A stretch of 64,000 nt of DNA from SBAX01 sp964646605 (GTDB lineage Bacteria > Planctomycetota > Phycisphaerae > UBA1845): the NCBI GenBank assembly GCA_964646605.1, contig CAZYEX010000015.1:1-64000 (forward strand), read 5' to 3'. The position numbers and the translations under genes are program-made. The notes beneath the pieces are model-generated. The model ran no database searches and was not told the origin of the DNA. It worked only from the letters and a program-made list of their open reading frames with translations. Within the stretch, counting starts at the first letter, position 1. Every line of letters starts with the position of its first letter. This document shows positions 25,275-33,669 of the stretch, in pieces.

Positions 25275-27005
25275 ATGGGTTTGCTGAACTCCGCATTGCA
25301 GATCGGTCGAAGCGCCCTGCTCAGCTATCAGGGGGCATTGGCCACCGTCGGCAGCAACATCAGCAGCGCGGGCAGTCCCGACTACACCCGCCTCGCCCCC
25401 GAACTCGATCCCATCCAAGGCAGCCTGGTCGCCAACGATTTGGAGCCCGGCGCCGGCGTCGCTCTCACCGGTATTCAGCGCTACATCGACGACGCCCTGG
25501 AAGGTCGGCTACGTTTGTCCATCGGCGAGCAGGAATCCGCCGCCGCCCGCCAGGTCGCCCTGGCCCAAATCGAGAGCTTCTTCGACGACGTGAGCGGGGC
25601 CGGTGTCAACAGTCAGATGGGCGAGTTCTTCCGCAGGTTCGCCGACTTGCAGAACACGCCGGAAGACATGGCCATCCGCGACCTGACCGTCTCCGGCGGC
25701 GCGGCGCTGGCCGAATCCCTGCGCTCCACCCGCGCCCAACTCGCTCGCTTGGGCGAGGACATCGACAGTCAGATCACCGACATCGTCAAACGCGCCGACG
25801 ATATCGCCGGACAAATTGCCGAACTCAACGCCCAGATCACCACCGGTGAGGCCGGACGACGCGCACAAGCGACCGCCCTCCGCGACCAACGCGACGCCCT
25901 GCTCCGCGAACTGAGCGAACTCTTCGACGTGACCGTCCGCGAGGAACCGGACGGCGGAATCAACGTCTACGTGGGCAGCGAAGCCCTCGTCCAAGGCGCC
26001 ATGTCCCGCGGTCTGATCTCCGTCACCGAGCTGGACGGCGAGTTCCAACGGACCTCGGTCCGATTCGCCGACACCAACCAGCAAATGGAAATTCGCGGCG
26101 GCCGCTTGGAAGGTCTGATCGTCGCACGCGACCGACATGCCTACGGCCAAATCGCCGACCTCGATCGCCTCGCCGCCGCCATCATCCACGACGTCAACGA
26201 CATCCACGCCGACGGTCAGGGTCTCAAGGGCTTTGACACCGTGGTGGGAACCAACGAAGTCTTCGAAACCGACGTCGCCTTGGACAGCCCCGCCGCGGGC
26301 CTGGCGGATCCGCCGCAGGGCGGAAGCTTCTACATCACCGTCGCCGACGACGCCACCGCCACCCCCGTCGCCTACCGCATCGACGTGCTCGCCGACGGTC
26401 AGGGCGGTGGCACCACCCTGCAATCGCTCGTCGATTCCATCAACGACCAGGCGATCGGCGTCGCCGCCTCCATCACCAGTGACCAACGCTTGGCACTCAC
26501 CGCCGCCGACGGATTTACCTTCACCCTCGGATACGACGGGCAACACCTGCGCGAAGATACCTCCGGCGTGCTCTCCGCCCTGGGCGTCAACACCTTTTTC
26601 ACCGGCGCCGACGCCCGCGACATCGCCGTCAACGGCGTCATTCAGGCCGACTCCGCCTTGCTCGCCGCCGCCGGCGTCTTTCTACCCGGCGATGGCGCCA
26701 ACGCCGGACGATTGGCCGAACTCGACACCGTCGCCAGCGAGCGGCTCAGCGGCATTTCGCTGCCCGCGTTCCTGCACTCCATCGCCAACGGAGTCGCCGT
26801 AACCGCGGCCAACGCCAATGCCGACGTCGAAGCCTCCGGCGCCGTCCGCTCCTCGCTCCAATCCCAGAAGGAAGCCATCAGCGGCGTCAACCTCGACGAA
26901 GAGGCCATCGCTCTGCTTAAGTACGAACGCGCCTTTCAGGGCGCGACGAGGTACATCACGGTTGTGGAACGGTTATTGGGAGAATTGGTCGCATTGGTCC
27001 GTTAA
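25275..27005 (+). CDS. flgK: Flagellar hook-associated protein FlgK (HAP1)
   Basis: The 576-residue protein has the FlgK N-terminus (GLLNSALQIGRSALLSYQGALATVGSNIS) and the C-terminal helix with ISGVNLDEEAIALLKYERAF and YITVVERLLGELVALV. A central insertion (about 340-440) carries an IN-motif-like module (TTLQSLVDSINDQAIGVAASI). It links hook to filament and is exported by the flagellar type III system. It follows the FlgN-like gene by three bases. Confidence 0.94.
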   Translation: MGLLNSALQIGRSALLSYQGALATVGSNISSAGSPDYTRLAPELDPIQGSLVANDLEPGAGVALTGIQRYIDDALEGRLRLSIGEQESAAARQVALAQIESFFDDVSGAGVNSQMGEFFRRFADLQNTPEDMAIRDLTVSGGAALAESLRSTRAQLARLGEDIDSQITDIVKRADDIAGQIAELNAQITTGEAGRRAQATALRDQRDALLRELSELFDVTVREEPDGGINVYVGSEALVQGAMSRGLISVTELDGEFQRTSVRFADTNQQMEIRGGRLEGLIVARDRHAYGQIADLDRLAAAIIHDVNDIHADGQGLKGFDTVVGTNEVFETDVALDSPAAGLADPPQGGSFYITVADDATATPVAYRIDVLADGQGGGTTLQSLVDSINDQAIGVAASITSDQRLALTAADGFTFTLGYDGQHLREDTSGVLSALGVNTFFTGADARDIAVNGVIQADSALLAAAGVFLPGDGANAGRLAELDTVASERLSGISLPAFLHSIANGVAVTAANANADVEASGAVRSSLQSQKEAISGVNLDEEAIALLKYERAFQGATRYITVVERLLGELVALVR

Positions 27006-27078
27006 ATCGAACCGCGGGCGAAATCCATCCCGGCCTTCTTTGGAGCCCGCGCGGACGTGTGAACGAGTGAAACGAGGT

Positions 27079-29013
27079 ATGGCCATCAGTCCCGTCAACA
27101 TCACCCGCATCAGCAACAACTTGCGGACCAACATGACCCTCGAGACCCTGCGCCGAACGCAGATCGACTTGTTCCATTCCCAGGCCCGACTCGCCACGGG
27201 GCGAAGCTTCGTGACCCCCAGTGAAGACCCCGTATCCGCGGCCCGAGCCCTGGACCTTTCCGACGCCCTCATCCGACAAGAGCAATTTCGCACCAACGTA
27301 CAGTACGGCGACACCTTCCTCACCGCCGCCGACAGCGCCCTCACCGAGGTCAACAGTCTGCTCATTCAAGCCTCGGCCATCGCCAGCCAGACGGTCAGCA
27401 ACCTCACCAGCGAAGCGGAACGCGAAGCGGAAGCTGAAGTCGTCGCCGCGATCCGCCAACAGGTGCAAACCGTTGCCAACCGCCAGTTCAATCAACGCAA
27501 CCTCTTCGGCGGACGCAGCACCCTCGCCCGACCCTTCGTCGACGGCCTGGGCGGAATCGCTTACGTCGGCGACATCGGGGAGTTGCTCGTTCGCCCGGAC
27601 GCGGGACTGAACTCCCCCATCAGTATGCCCGGCAGCGACGTCTTCGGCGCCCTCTCCGCCGCCATCGACAGCGATGTCAATCTGACTCCCTTGCTGACCG
27701 CCTCCACGCGCCTCGAGGACATCACCGGGAACGTCGGAAGGACCATCCGCGCCGGCACGCTGATCGTCAACGAAATCGGCGGCGCGGGTGTCTTCACCGT
27801 CGATCTTTCCAGCGCCGACACCATCGCCGAGGTCGTGGAGCGCATCAACACCGCCGCCGCGACGGCCGGCGCGGGACTTGCCGCCTCCTCCACCGACGCC
27901 GGTCTGGTCATCACCCCCGGCCCTTCGACCCTGACCATCACCGACAAAGGCACCGGCGTCGCCGCGGACCTGGGCATCCTCACCCCCGACCCCACCGGCA
28001 GCGACATCATCGGCGGAGCCCTCACCCCGCGTGTCACACGCCTGACACCCATCGCCGATCTCGCCGCCGGCGCCGGAATCGACCTCACCGGCGGTCTGAT
28101 CATCACCAACGGCGATCGCACCGCGACGCTCGACCTGAGCAACGCCGTCACCGTGCAGGACCTCGTCAACGCCGTCAACAACGCCGGCGTGATGGTCTAC
28201 GCGCGGATCAACGAGACCGGAACGGGCATCGACGTGTTCAATCGCGTGTCCGGAACGTCCCTCACCATCGGCGAAAACGGCGGAACCACCGCCGGCGACC
28301 TGGGCATCCGCACCTTCGACGAAGCGACGACTCTCGCGCGCCTGAACTTCGGCGACGGAGTCACCACGGTGGCGAGTGGCGCCGACTTCCGCATCATCGC
28401 CAAAAACGGAAAGGCCGTGGACGTGGACGTCGACGGGGCCATGACCGTCGGCGACGTCATCGACAAGATCAACGAGGCCGCCATCACCGCGGGCGTCCCC
28501 CTCGAGGCCTCCTTCACCACCACCGGAAACGGCATTCGCATCGAGGACAACACCGGCGGGACCGGCAGTCTTACCGTCTCCGCGCTCGGCTCCGACGCCG
28601 CCTTCGACCTGGGGATCGCCAAGAGCGTCAGCGGAACGACCACCGAAATCATCGGCGACGACGCGAACCCCACGCAGACCGACGGCATTCTCGACGCCCT
28701 TTTGGATTTGGAGCACGCCCTACGCGCCGACGAGACCGCTTCGATCACCGTCGCGGGTAACCGTTTGGACGTGCTCCGCAATGACGTGACTCGAATGCAC
28801 GGCATCATCGGCGCCCGCGCTCGGACCATGGCCACCAAACGAATCCAGATGGAAGACGCCGCCGCCACCACCGAGGTCTTTTTGTCGGAGGTCCGCGACC
28901 TTGACTACGCCCAGGCGATTACGCGTATGCAAACGTCAATGACCCAGTTGCAGGCCAACCTGCAATCCAGCTCCGCAACCTTGAACTTGTCGTTGCTCGA
29001 TTTTCTGCAGTAG
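27079..29013 (+). CDS. flgL: Flagellar hook-associated protein FlgL (HAP3) with three IN-type repeats
   Basis: I start at the ATG at 27079 (MAISPVNITRISNNLRTNM), which gives 644 residues. The open frame upstream runs through the end of flgK and is not homologous. The N-terminal flagellin-like helix (LRRTQIDLFHSQARLATGRSF, PSEDPVSAARAL) and C-terminal helix (MTQLQANLQSSSATLNLSLL) are typical. Between about residues 215 and 530 are three similar blocks, each with a T(I/V)xxVVxxIN-like core ending in xADLGI, which resemble the flagellin IN motif. FlgL is usually 300-400 residues, so this is a much enlarged surface domain. Confidence 0.9.
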   Translation: MAISPVNITRISNNLRTNMTLETLRRTQIDLFHSQARLATGRSFVTPSEDPVSAARALDLSDALIRQEQFRTNVQYGDTFLTAADSALTEVNSLLIQASAIASQTVSNLTSEAEREAEAEVVAAIRQQVQTVANRQFNQRNLFGGRSTLARPFVDGLGGIAYVGDIGELLVRPDAGLNSPISMPGSDVFGALSAAIDSDVNLTPLLTASTRLEDITGNVGRTIRAGTLIVNEIGGAGVFTVDLSSADTIAEVVERINTAAATAGAGLAASSTDAGLVITPGPSTLTITDKGTGVAADLGILTPDPTGSDIIGGALTPRVTRLTPIADLAAGAGIDLTGGLIITNGDRTATLDLSNAVTVQDLVNAVNNAGVMVYARINETGTGIDVFNRVSGTSLTIGENGGTTAGDLGIRTFDEATTLARLNFGDGVTTVASGADFRIIAKNGKAVDVDVDGAMTVGDVIDKINEAAITAGVPLEASFTTTGNGIRIEDNTGGTGSLTVSALGSDAAFDLGIAKSVSGTTTEIIGDDANPTQTDGILDALLDLEHALRADETASITVAGNRLDVLRNDVTRMHGIIGARARTMATKRIQMEDAAATTEVFLSEVRDLDYAQAITRMQTSMTQLQANLQSSSATLNLSLLDFLQ

Positions 29014-29274
29014 GGGAAAGGAAAGAATTTGGAGGTGGGGGAGGTTGTGGGACCGGCGTTCCAGCCGGTCAACGAGAGTGGGTAGGAAGCAAGATCAAAG
29101 CGCCGCGCTCCCCTGACCAGGGCGCCGCGCCGAACGAGGGCCGTCCGAGGAGCTTCTCTCGGAGGGCGACGCCGGATGCGTTGCCCGCGGCTTGCAGCGC
29201 AGGAAGTGCGGCCATGGGTGGCCGCCGCGCTCCGCACCGCGGGTCCCCGATGGATCGGTCATGGGAGGTTCGCG
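29014..29274. other. Gap between flgL and fliW, with hairpin at 29051-29070
   Basis: No gene is seen here. A hairpin (arms GACCGGC and GCCGGTC, loop GTTCCA, 29051-29070) lies 38 bp after the flgL stop. It lacks a T-run, so it may be a dispersed repeat or a weak terminator. A GGGAGG ribosome site for fliW ends the gap. Confidence 0.5.
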
Positions 29275-29727
29275 ATGCTGCTGATTGACACGTCGCGCTT
29301 TGGACAACTGGAAGTCAACCCCGAACGCCTCATCGACTTCGAGGAGGGCGTGTTGGGATTCCCAAAGCAACATGAATACGCCCTCATCCAGACGGGTGAA
29401 GGCAGCGGGTTCTATTGGCTTCAGTCGGTGGACACGCGCGACTTGGCCTTCGTGGTCTGCGACCCGCGGCTTTTCGCGGCCGACTACCAGGCCCCCGTCA
29501 AACTCGAGGACTTGGAGGGGATCGATCTCGAAGACCTCGGCAGCGCCCAGGTCTTCGTCATCGTGAACAAGGTCGGCGAGCTGCTCACCGGCAACTTCCA
29601 GGGACCGCTGGTGGTCAACGTGGCCAACCGCAAGGCGAGGCAATTGGTATTGAGTGACAAACGCTATTCCACCCGGCATCCGTTGATGCGGTTACCGGCG
29701 CGGGCGGTCATGGGAAAGACCGCCTGA
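29275..29727 (+). CDS. fliW: Flagellar assembly factor FliW
   Basis: The ATG at 29275 follows a GGGAGGTT ribosome site and yields 150 residues. The FliW signature is clear: IDFEEGVLGFP near the start, FYWLQSVDTRDLAFVVCDP, then DLGSAQVFVIVN and GPLVVN with RKARQLVL. FliW binds both flagellin and CsrA: free flagellin displaces CsrA and lets flagellin mRNA be translated. Its position next to csrA and the flagellin gene is the standard arrangement for this circuit. Confidence 0.96.
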   Translation: MLLIDTSRFGQLEVNPERLIDFEEGVLGFPKQHEYALIQTGEGSGFYWLQSVDTRDLAFVVCDPRLFAADYQAPVKLEDLEGIDLEDLGSAQVFVIVNKVGELLTGNFQGPLVVNVANRKARQLVLSDKRYSTRHPLMRLPARAVMGKTA

Positions 29728-29769
29728 TTTCGCGGAACTAGCCGCGGCGCCCCGGCGGGGGCTACAATA

Positions 29770-29789
29770 GGTTGTGGGATTTCACAACC
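29770..29789 (+). promoter_or_regulatory. Hairpin with GGA loop upstream of csrA, possible CsrA binding site
   Basis: The arms GGTTGTG and CACAACC form a perfect 7-bp stem with the loop GGATTT. A GGA in a hairpin loop is the canonical CsrA target. The csrA ribosome site (GGAAGGAG) supplies two more GGA motifs. This suggests autoregulation of csrA, an inference from motif and position. A TACAAT hexamer at 29763-29768 could be part of its promoter. Confidence 0.45.
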
Positions 29790-29948
29790 CCCTCCCGCCG
29801 GATCGGTTCGCCCTTCGGCGTTCCCGTCGTCCGCTGGGTCTAGCGGCATAGTCGCCGGCGACCCCGCGAGCGACGCCCACCCGAATGAGTCGGGTTGGGG
29901 CGACGAGTCGGAACCGAACGCATCGGCCTGGAATGGAAGGAGCCGACG

Positions 29949-30263
29949 ATGTTGGTGCTGTCCAGACAACGCGATGAGACGATCATGATCGGCGACGAGG
30001 TGGAGATTACCATCGTCGACATCCGCGGGGACAAGGTCCGCCTGGGAATCACCGCCCCGCGCCATATTCAAGTTCATCGCAAGGAGGTCTACGATGCCAT
30101 TAAACGGGAGAATCAACAGGCCGCCAATCTCACCCCCCAGGACGTCTCGCGGGCCATCGAGGCCGATCCCGCTGCCGGCGCCGGGCCTGTGAAAGCGGCG
30201 GAGGAAACCAAGGAGAATTTGGACCACAATCGGTCGAAGCCCGCGCGGCGGTCAGGCTTGTAA
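29949..30263 (+). CDS. csrA: Carbon storage regulator CsrA with extended C-terminal tail
   Basis: The ATG at 29949 follows a strong GGAAGGAG site. Residues 1-60 are a full CsrA (MLVLSRQRDETIMIGDEVEI, then VRLGITAPRHIQVHRKEVYDAI). The RNA-binding Leu4/Arg6 and the Arg44-equivalent region are kept. The protein is 104 residues, against 61-70 in most bacteria, because of a charged alanine/proline tail (about 65-104) that ends in several basic residues. It represses translation at GGA sites and is antagonised by FliW. Long-tailed CsrA may reflect altered FliW interaction, but nothing here proves that. Confidence 0.95.
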   Translation: MLVLSRQRDETIMIGDEVEITIVDIRGDKVRLGITAPRHIQVHRKEVYDAIKRENQQAANLTPQDVSRAIEADPAAGAGPVKAAEETKENLDHNRSKPARRSGL

Positions 30264-30314
30264 GCAACCACTGACCCGAAGCGCCCCGGTACGACGGATA
30301 CGGCCGGGAACATT

Positions 30315-30324
30315 CACGGAGGAT
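30315..30324 (+). promoter_or_regulatory. Flagellin ribosome-binding site overlapping CsrA-type GGA motifs
   Basis: CACGGAGGAT sits five bases before the flagellin ATG and contains two overlapping GGA motifs with the CACGGA context liked by CsrA. Another GGA (in ACGGATAC) lies about 25 bp upstream. In Bacillus, CsrA blocks the flagellin ribosome site in just this way. Confidence 0.45.
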
Positions 30325-30329
30325 GCCCT

Positions 30330-31793
30330 ATGTCACGAATCAACACGAACGTCCCCTCGTTGATCGCCCAGCGGCACCTAGCCGGTTCGCAGCGATCGCT
30401 GACCAAATCCCTCGAACGCTTGTCCAGCGGAGTGCGGATCAACCGCGGGGCCGACGACCCTGCCGGTTTGATCGTTTCCGAACGACTGCGCTCCGAGATC
30501 AGCGTGGTCAATCAAGCGATCGACAACTCCGCGCGGGCGATCAACGTCATCGCCACCACGGAGGGCGCCCTCGATGAGGTGCAGTCTTTGCTCACCGACA
30601 TCCAGGCCCTTCTCGTCGAGGCCGCCAACAGCGGGGCCTTCTCCGAGGACGAAATCGCCGCCAACCAACTGCAGATCGACAACGCCATCGACTCCATCAC
30701 CCGCATCGCCAACACCACCACATTCGCCGGGCGGAAGCTCCTCAACGGCGAACTCGACTACGTGGTGAGCAGCGTGACCGCAACCAAGCTCGCCGACGTC
30801 TACGTCCAGGCCGCCAAGTTCGGCACCCAGAAGTTCGTGGGAGTGGACATCAGCGTCTCTCAGTCCGCCCAACAGGCTCAGCTCGGCTATGCCCTTGCCG
30901 GACTGACCGCCAGCGGCGCCACCCTCGAGGTCCGCGGGCCCGAAGGTGTCATCGCCTTGACCTTCCCCGCCAGTGCCACCAACGTCCAGATGGCCACCGC
31001 CATCAACGCCCAGACCGACGCCACCGGCGTGAAGGCCGTCCTCAGCGGCGCCCTCGGCGTCAACGGTCTGCGCTTCATCACCAACGAGTACGGCAGCGAC
31101 GCCTTCGTCAGCGTCACCCGCGTGCCGCCGAGCACTTCGTTCTCCGTCAAGAACCGGACCGGACAGTCCGTCACCCGAACCACCGGACGAGACGCCGTCG
31201 CCACGGTCAACGGCATCGCCGCCACCGCCGACGGACTCAAACTCTCCTTCAGCTCCACTCTCCTAAAAACTGAGGTGCTCCTCGCCGAGGCCTTCGGCAA
31301 CGGATCCCTGGGGCTCCAAGGTGCGCTGGGAACTTCCAGCTTCCAGGTGACCGAAGGCGGCGCTCTCTTCCAGCTTGGACCGCAGGTCAACACCAACCTG
31401 CAAGAGAACATCGGCGTCAAGAGCATGCAGGCCAACAAGCTCGGCAACAACCTCATCGGCTACCTTGCCGACCTCAAGAGCGGGCAATCCAAGTCCCTGG
31501 TTTCCGGGAAGTTCACCGAGGCCTCCAGAGTCGTGAGCGAAACCATCACCCAGGTCGCCGTGCTCCGCGGACGTCTCGGGGCCTTCGAACGAAATACCCT
31601 GCAACCCAACATCAGCCAGTTGCAGATTACCACGGAGAACCTGACCTCTTCCGAGTCCGTCCTGCGCGACACCGACTTCGCAACGGAGACTTCGGAACTG
31701 ACCCGGTCCCAGATCCTGGTCCAGGCCGGAAACAGCATCCTCGCCATCGCCAACGCCCAGTCCCAGAACGTACTCACCCTCCTGGGAGGCTAG
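30330..31793 (+). CDS. Flagellin
   Basis: The 487-residue protein has both conserved flagellin ends. The N-terminal D0/D1 region includes LAGSQRSLTKSLERLSSGVR, INRGADDPAGLIVSERL and AINVIATTEGALDEVQSLL. The C-terminal region includes LRDTDFATETSELTRSQILV and NSILAIANAQSQNVLTLLGG. The middle 200 residues form a variable surface domain with IN-like segments. It polymerises into the filament after type III export. It is the last gene of the fliW-csrA-flagellin group, and a GC-rich hairpin follows. Confidence 0.96.
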   Translation: MSRINTNVPSLIAQRHLAGSQRSLTKSLERLSSGVRINRGADDPAGLIVSERLRSEISVVNQAIDNSARAINVIATTEGALDEVQSLLTDIQALLVEAANSGAFSEDEIAANQLQIDNAIDSITRIANTTTFAGRKLLNGELDYVVSSVTATKLADVYVQAAKFGTQKFVGVDISVSQSAQQAQLGYALAGLTASGATLEVRGPEGVIALTFPASATNVQMATAINAQTDATGVKAVLSGALGVNGLRFITNEYGSDAFVSVTRVPPSTSFSVKNRTGQSVTRTTGRDAVATVNGIAATADGLKLSFSSTLLKTEVLLAEAFGNGSLGLQGALGTSSFQVTEGGALFQLGPQVNTNLQENIGVKSMQANKLGNNLIGYLADLKSGQSKSLVSGKFTEASRVVSETITQVAVLRGRLGAFERNTLQPNISQLQITTENLTSSESVLRDTDFATETSELTRSQILVQAGNSILAIANAQSQNVLTLLGG

Positions 31794-31835
31794 TCGATCG
31801 GCGGGTTCGCCGGCTCGCGATGACAATTCGGGCGA

Positions 31836-31858
31836 CGCGGGAGATGCCACCTCCCGCG
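31836..31858 (+). terminator. GC-rich hairpin downstream of flagellin
   Basis: Arms CGCGGGAG and CTCCCGCG form a perfect 8-bp stem with a 7-base loop about 45 bp after the flagellin stop. No U-tract follows, so termination or 3'-end stabilisation is probable rather than shown. Confidence 0.4.
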
Positions 31859-31942
31859 CCGCCCGTTGGCTTTCGTCCGTCGCCCTTCTCGATTCACGTT
31901 CGCCCCCTCCGCGCCATCCGGAGCGGGCGCGCGTGGACGGAG

Positions 31943-32656
31943 TCATTTTCTGTCGAACACGAAACTTAGCTGCTTGGCTTCGCATTCATTGACGAGCGTC
32001 TGCCACTCCGGGAATTGCGAGAGGAATGTCGCGTAGGACTGACGTAGGGAGCCGCACGATCCGCTAGATTCCCGGCCTTTCGAGGAGTTTGCCCGGGCTG
32101 GCAATACCCGAATATTGGGAGGTGACGAAACGACACACTCCTCAATGTCACTCTCGAAAGCGTCGCGGACGGAGAACATGTGGTCTTTGTGAAAACCGTC
32201 ATCGATGGTGCCGTTGGGCCGGCAATGCTCCGAACCCTCCATAAGAGATGCGAAACGACGAACGGCCACTTGCATATAGCGCGTAGCCCGGTCCCGATAA
32301 ATGCTGCGCCCCTGAAGATCCAGCCATCCTTCGTCGTCCGCAGCATAGAGCTGCGAGTGACACGACTCGCACCAGTTTCGCCGCCGCATTTCGCGTGGGA
32401 CCCCAACGATCGGAGACCAGCACTTGACGCAGTAGAGTTTGCTCAGCGAGGTCCAGCCGCGGTAGCCGTACAAATCCTCGGCATTGCGCCGCGGAGCGTC
32501 CTTGTCGATCCAACGACCATTTCGCATTAGGCTGTCGTTGTGCATCGAGATGCCGAACGGGCGACCGACAAGAGTCATGACCTCTAAACCTCTCAGTGCC
32601 TCCTTACGCATCGTACGCCGGATGTACTCCGCGTTGAACTTGCGGTTCGCTTTCAT
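31943..32656 (-). CDS. Probable HNH-family nuclease with zinc-ribbon
   Basis: The 237-residue protein has two CxxC pairs (CVKCWSPI, WCESC) that look like a zinc ribbon. A C-terminal block (FHKDHMFSVRDAF, then PPNIRVLPARANSSKG) matches the H...N...N layout of HNH endonucleases, with the DH pair as the metal-binding start. It lies 30 bp downstream of a small membrane-protein gene on the same strand, so the two probably form an operon. Base composition is less GC-rich than the flagellar genes, which suggests acquisition by transfer. It could be a homing or defence nuclease; the specific role is unknown. Confidence 0.65.
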   Translation of the reverse strand: MKANRKFNAEYIRRTMRKEALRGLEVMTLVGRPFGISMHNDSLMRNGRWIDKDAPRRNAEDLYGYRGWTSLSKLYCVKCWSPIVGVPREMRRRNWCESCHSQLYAADDEGWLDLQGRSIYRDRATRYMQVAVRRFASLMEGSEHCRPNGTIDDGFHKDHMFSVRDAFESDIEECVVSSPPNIRVLPARANSSKGRESSGSCGSLRQSYATFLSQFPEWQTLVNECEAKQLSFVFDRK

Positions 32657-32686
32657 CGCTCGGACACAAAGCGCTCCTATCGTTGA

Positions 32687-33067
32687 CTAACAGGTTCGGG
32701 TAACCGTCGTCCGTTTTCCCGAGTCATCGTCCCATGAAAGGCGCACCTTCTCCGCGACGCCGACTGCCTCCATTATTCTTTCCCCGTGACCCTCAAGCTC
32801 GGTTAGATGTATAGGATGCAAGGGAGTCGGACCGCCAGTGAGTTCGATATGCGCGTTGCGAGCACTCGATCTGCCGCGGTTGGAGACGAAGAGCTTCAAC
32901 CCGTGGAAGGTCTGCGCGATGTACACGATTGGGTGGGCCGTGCGCCTCGCGGACCGTTCGGCTCGCCACAGACGAAAAGTAAAATACAATGTCAGGGCAC
33001 CAACGGCGAACGTCAGTAGCCATCCGACTCTCGCCTCGGTCAACTGCAGAACGAGAGGCTGGAACAT
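32687..33067 (-). CDS. Small single-span membrane protein, unknown function
   Basis: The 126-residue product has one N-terminal transmembrane helix (VGWLLTFAVGALTLYFTF), a basic patch (RLWRAERSARR) that fixes the C-terminal domain in the cytoplasm, and a compact domain rich in beta-strand-forming residues (IVYIAQTFHGLKLFVSNRG). I do not recognise the family. It precedes the HNH gene with a 30-bp gap, and both share the lower GC content of this short island. Confidence 0.6.
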   Translation of the reverse strand: MFQPLVLQLTEARVGWLLTFAVGALTLYFTFRLWRAERSARRTAHPIVYIAQTFHGLKLFVSNRGRSSARNAHIELTGGPTPLHPIHLTELEGHGERIMEAVGVAEKVRLSWDDDSGKRTTVTRTC

Positions 33068-33243
33068 ATACGCCCTCCAGAGGTCCCAGCGGTTGTTGTT
33101 GATTCGGACCTCATCATCGGAGGCCGACTAGCCGCGTGTGTCACCTGCGTCAAGCGTAGCCGTTCCCGTTTACAAATGCAAGTCCGTGAGCCGTTCCGGG
33201 CGCTTGACGGTATGCACGTGAGCCTCGTAAACTGACCAGCGTG

Positions 33244-33561
33244 ATGGTCCGCAAGTTCGCCATTGAGGTTCCGTACGCCGAAATCGCTCCTTTCTGCGAG
33301 CGATGGAAGATCAACGAGTTCGCGCTGTTCGGGTCGGTGCTCGAGGAACGGTTCGGGGCGGCGAGCGATGTCGATGTACTGGTGAGCTTCGCACCCGGCG
33401 CGGAATGGGACCTCGTGGACGCAGCGAGGATGGAGGAGGAGCTTGCGGGGCTGTTTGGGCGGCGCGTCGATTTGGTGACCAGGCGCTCGATCGAGTCCAG
33501 CGCAAACCCCATCCGACGCCATGCGATCCTCAACTCCGCCGTGACCATCTATGTCTCGTGA
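33244..33561 (+). CDS. Minimal nucleotidyltransferase (MntA-type antitoxin)
   Basis: The 105-residue protein has the nucleotidyltransferase core LFGSVLEERF followed by SDVDVLVSF, with the GSxnDxD-type catalytic residues, as in MntA of HEPN/MNT toxin-antitoxin pairs. The ATG at 33244 directly follows an in-frame GTG. In such modules the enzyme modifies and silences the HEPN RNase. Here the partner's start codon is still present, overlapping the 3' end at 33551, but the toxin gene is broken. Confidence 0.85.
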   Translation: MVRKFAIEVPYAEIAPFCERWKINEFALFGSVLEERFGAASDVDVLVSFAPGAEWDLVDAARMEEELAGLFGRRVDLVTRRSIESSANPIRRHAILNSAVTIYVS

Positions 33562-33577
33562 CGAGGCAGGCACCCTC
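33551..33577 (+). pseudogene. Remnant of HEPN (DUF86) toxin gene
   Basis: An ATG overlapping the MNT gene by 11 bp opens with MSRDEAG, the usual first residues of DUF86 HEPN toxins. Similarity stops after about nine codons. From 33581 on the frame reads a heptanucleotide array (FRIRSSQFAIRHS) and no HEPN body follows. The gene appears to have been deleted or replaced at the repeat. The call relies on a short N-terminus and on gene order. Confidence 0.5.
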
Positions 33578-33580
33578 CAA

Positions 33581-33615
33581 TTCCGCATTCGCTCTTCGCA
33601 ATTCGCAATTCGACA
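33581..33615. repeat. Heptanucleotide tandem array (TTCGCAA-type)
   Basis: Five consecutive 7-bp units (TTCCGCA, TTCGCTC, TTCGCAA, TTCGCAA, TTCGACA) begin right after the HEPN remnant and end about 55 bp before the next gene. Confidence 0.8.
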
Positions 33616-33669
33616 TTCTTGGAGTACGATCTTGCACGAGCGGAAGCGAACTCTCACGGGAGGTGCTGC

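Noticed and set aside
26956..28716. 586-codon minus-strand frame opposite flgL
   Set aside because: Translation is dominated by Gly, Val, Asp and Ala from antisense of flgL; no domain is seen.
29051..29070. Rho-independent terminator after flgL
   Set aside because: The hairpin is good but there is no T-run, and hairpins of this kind look dispersed; kept only as a note in the gap.
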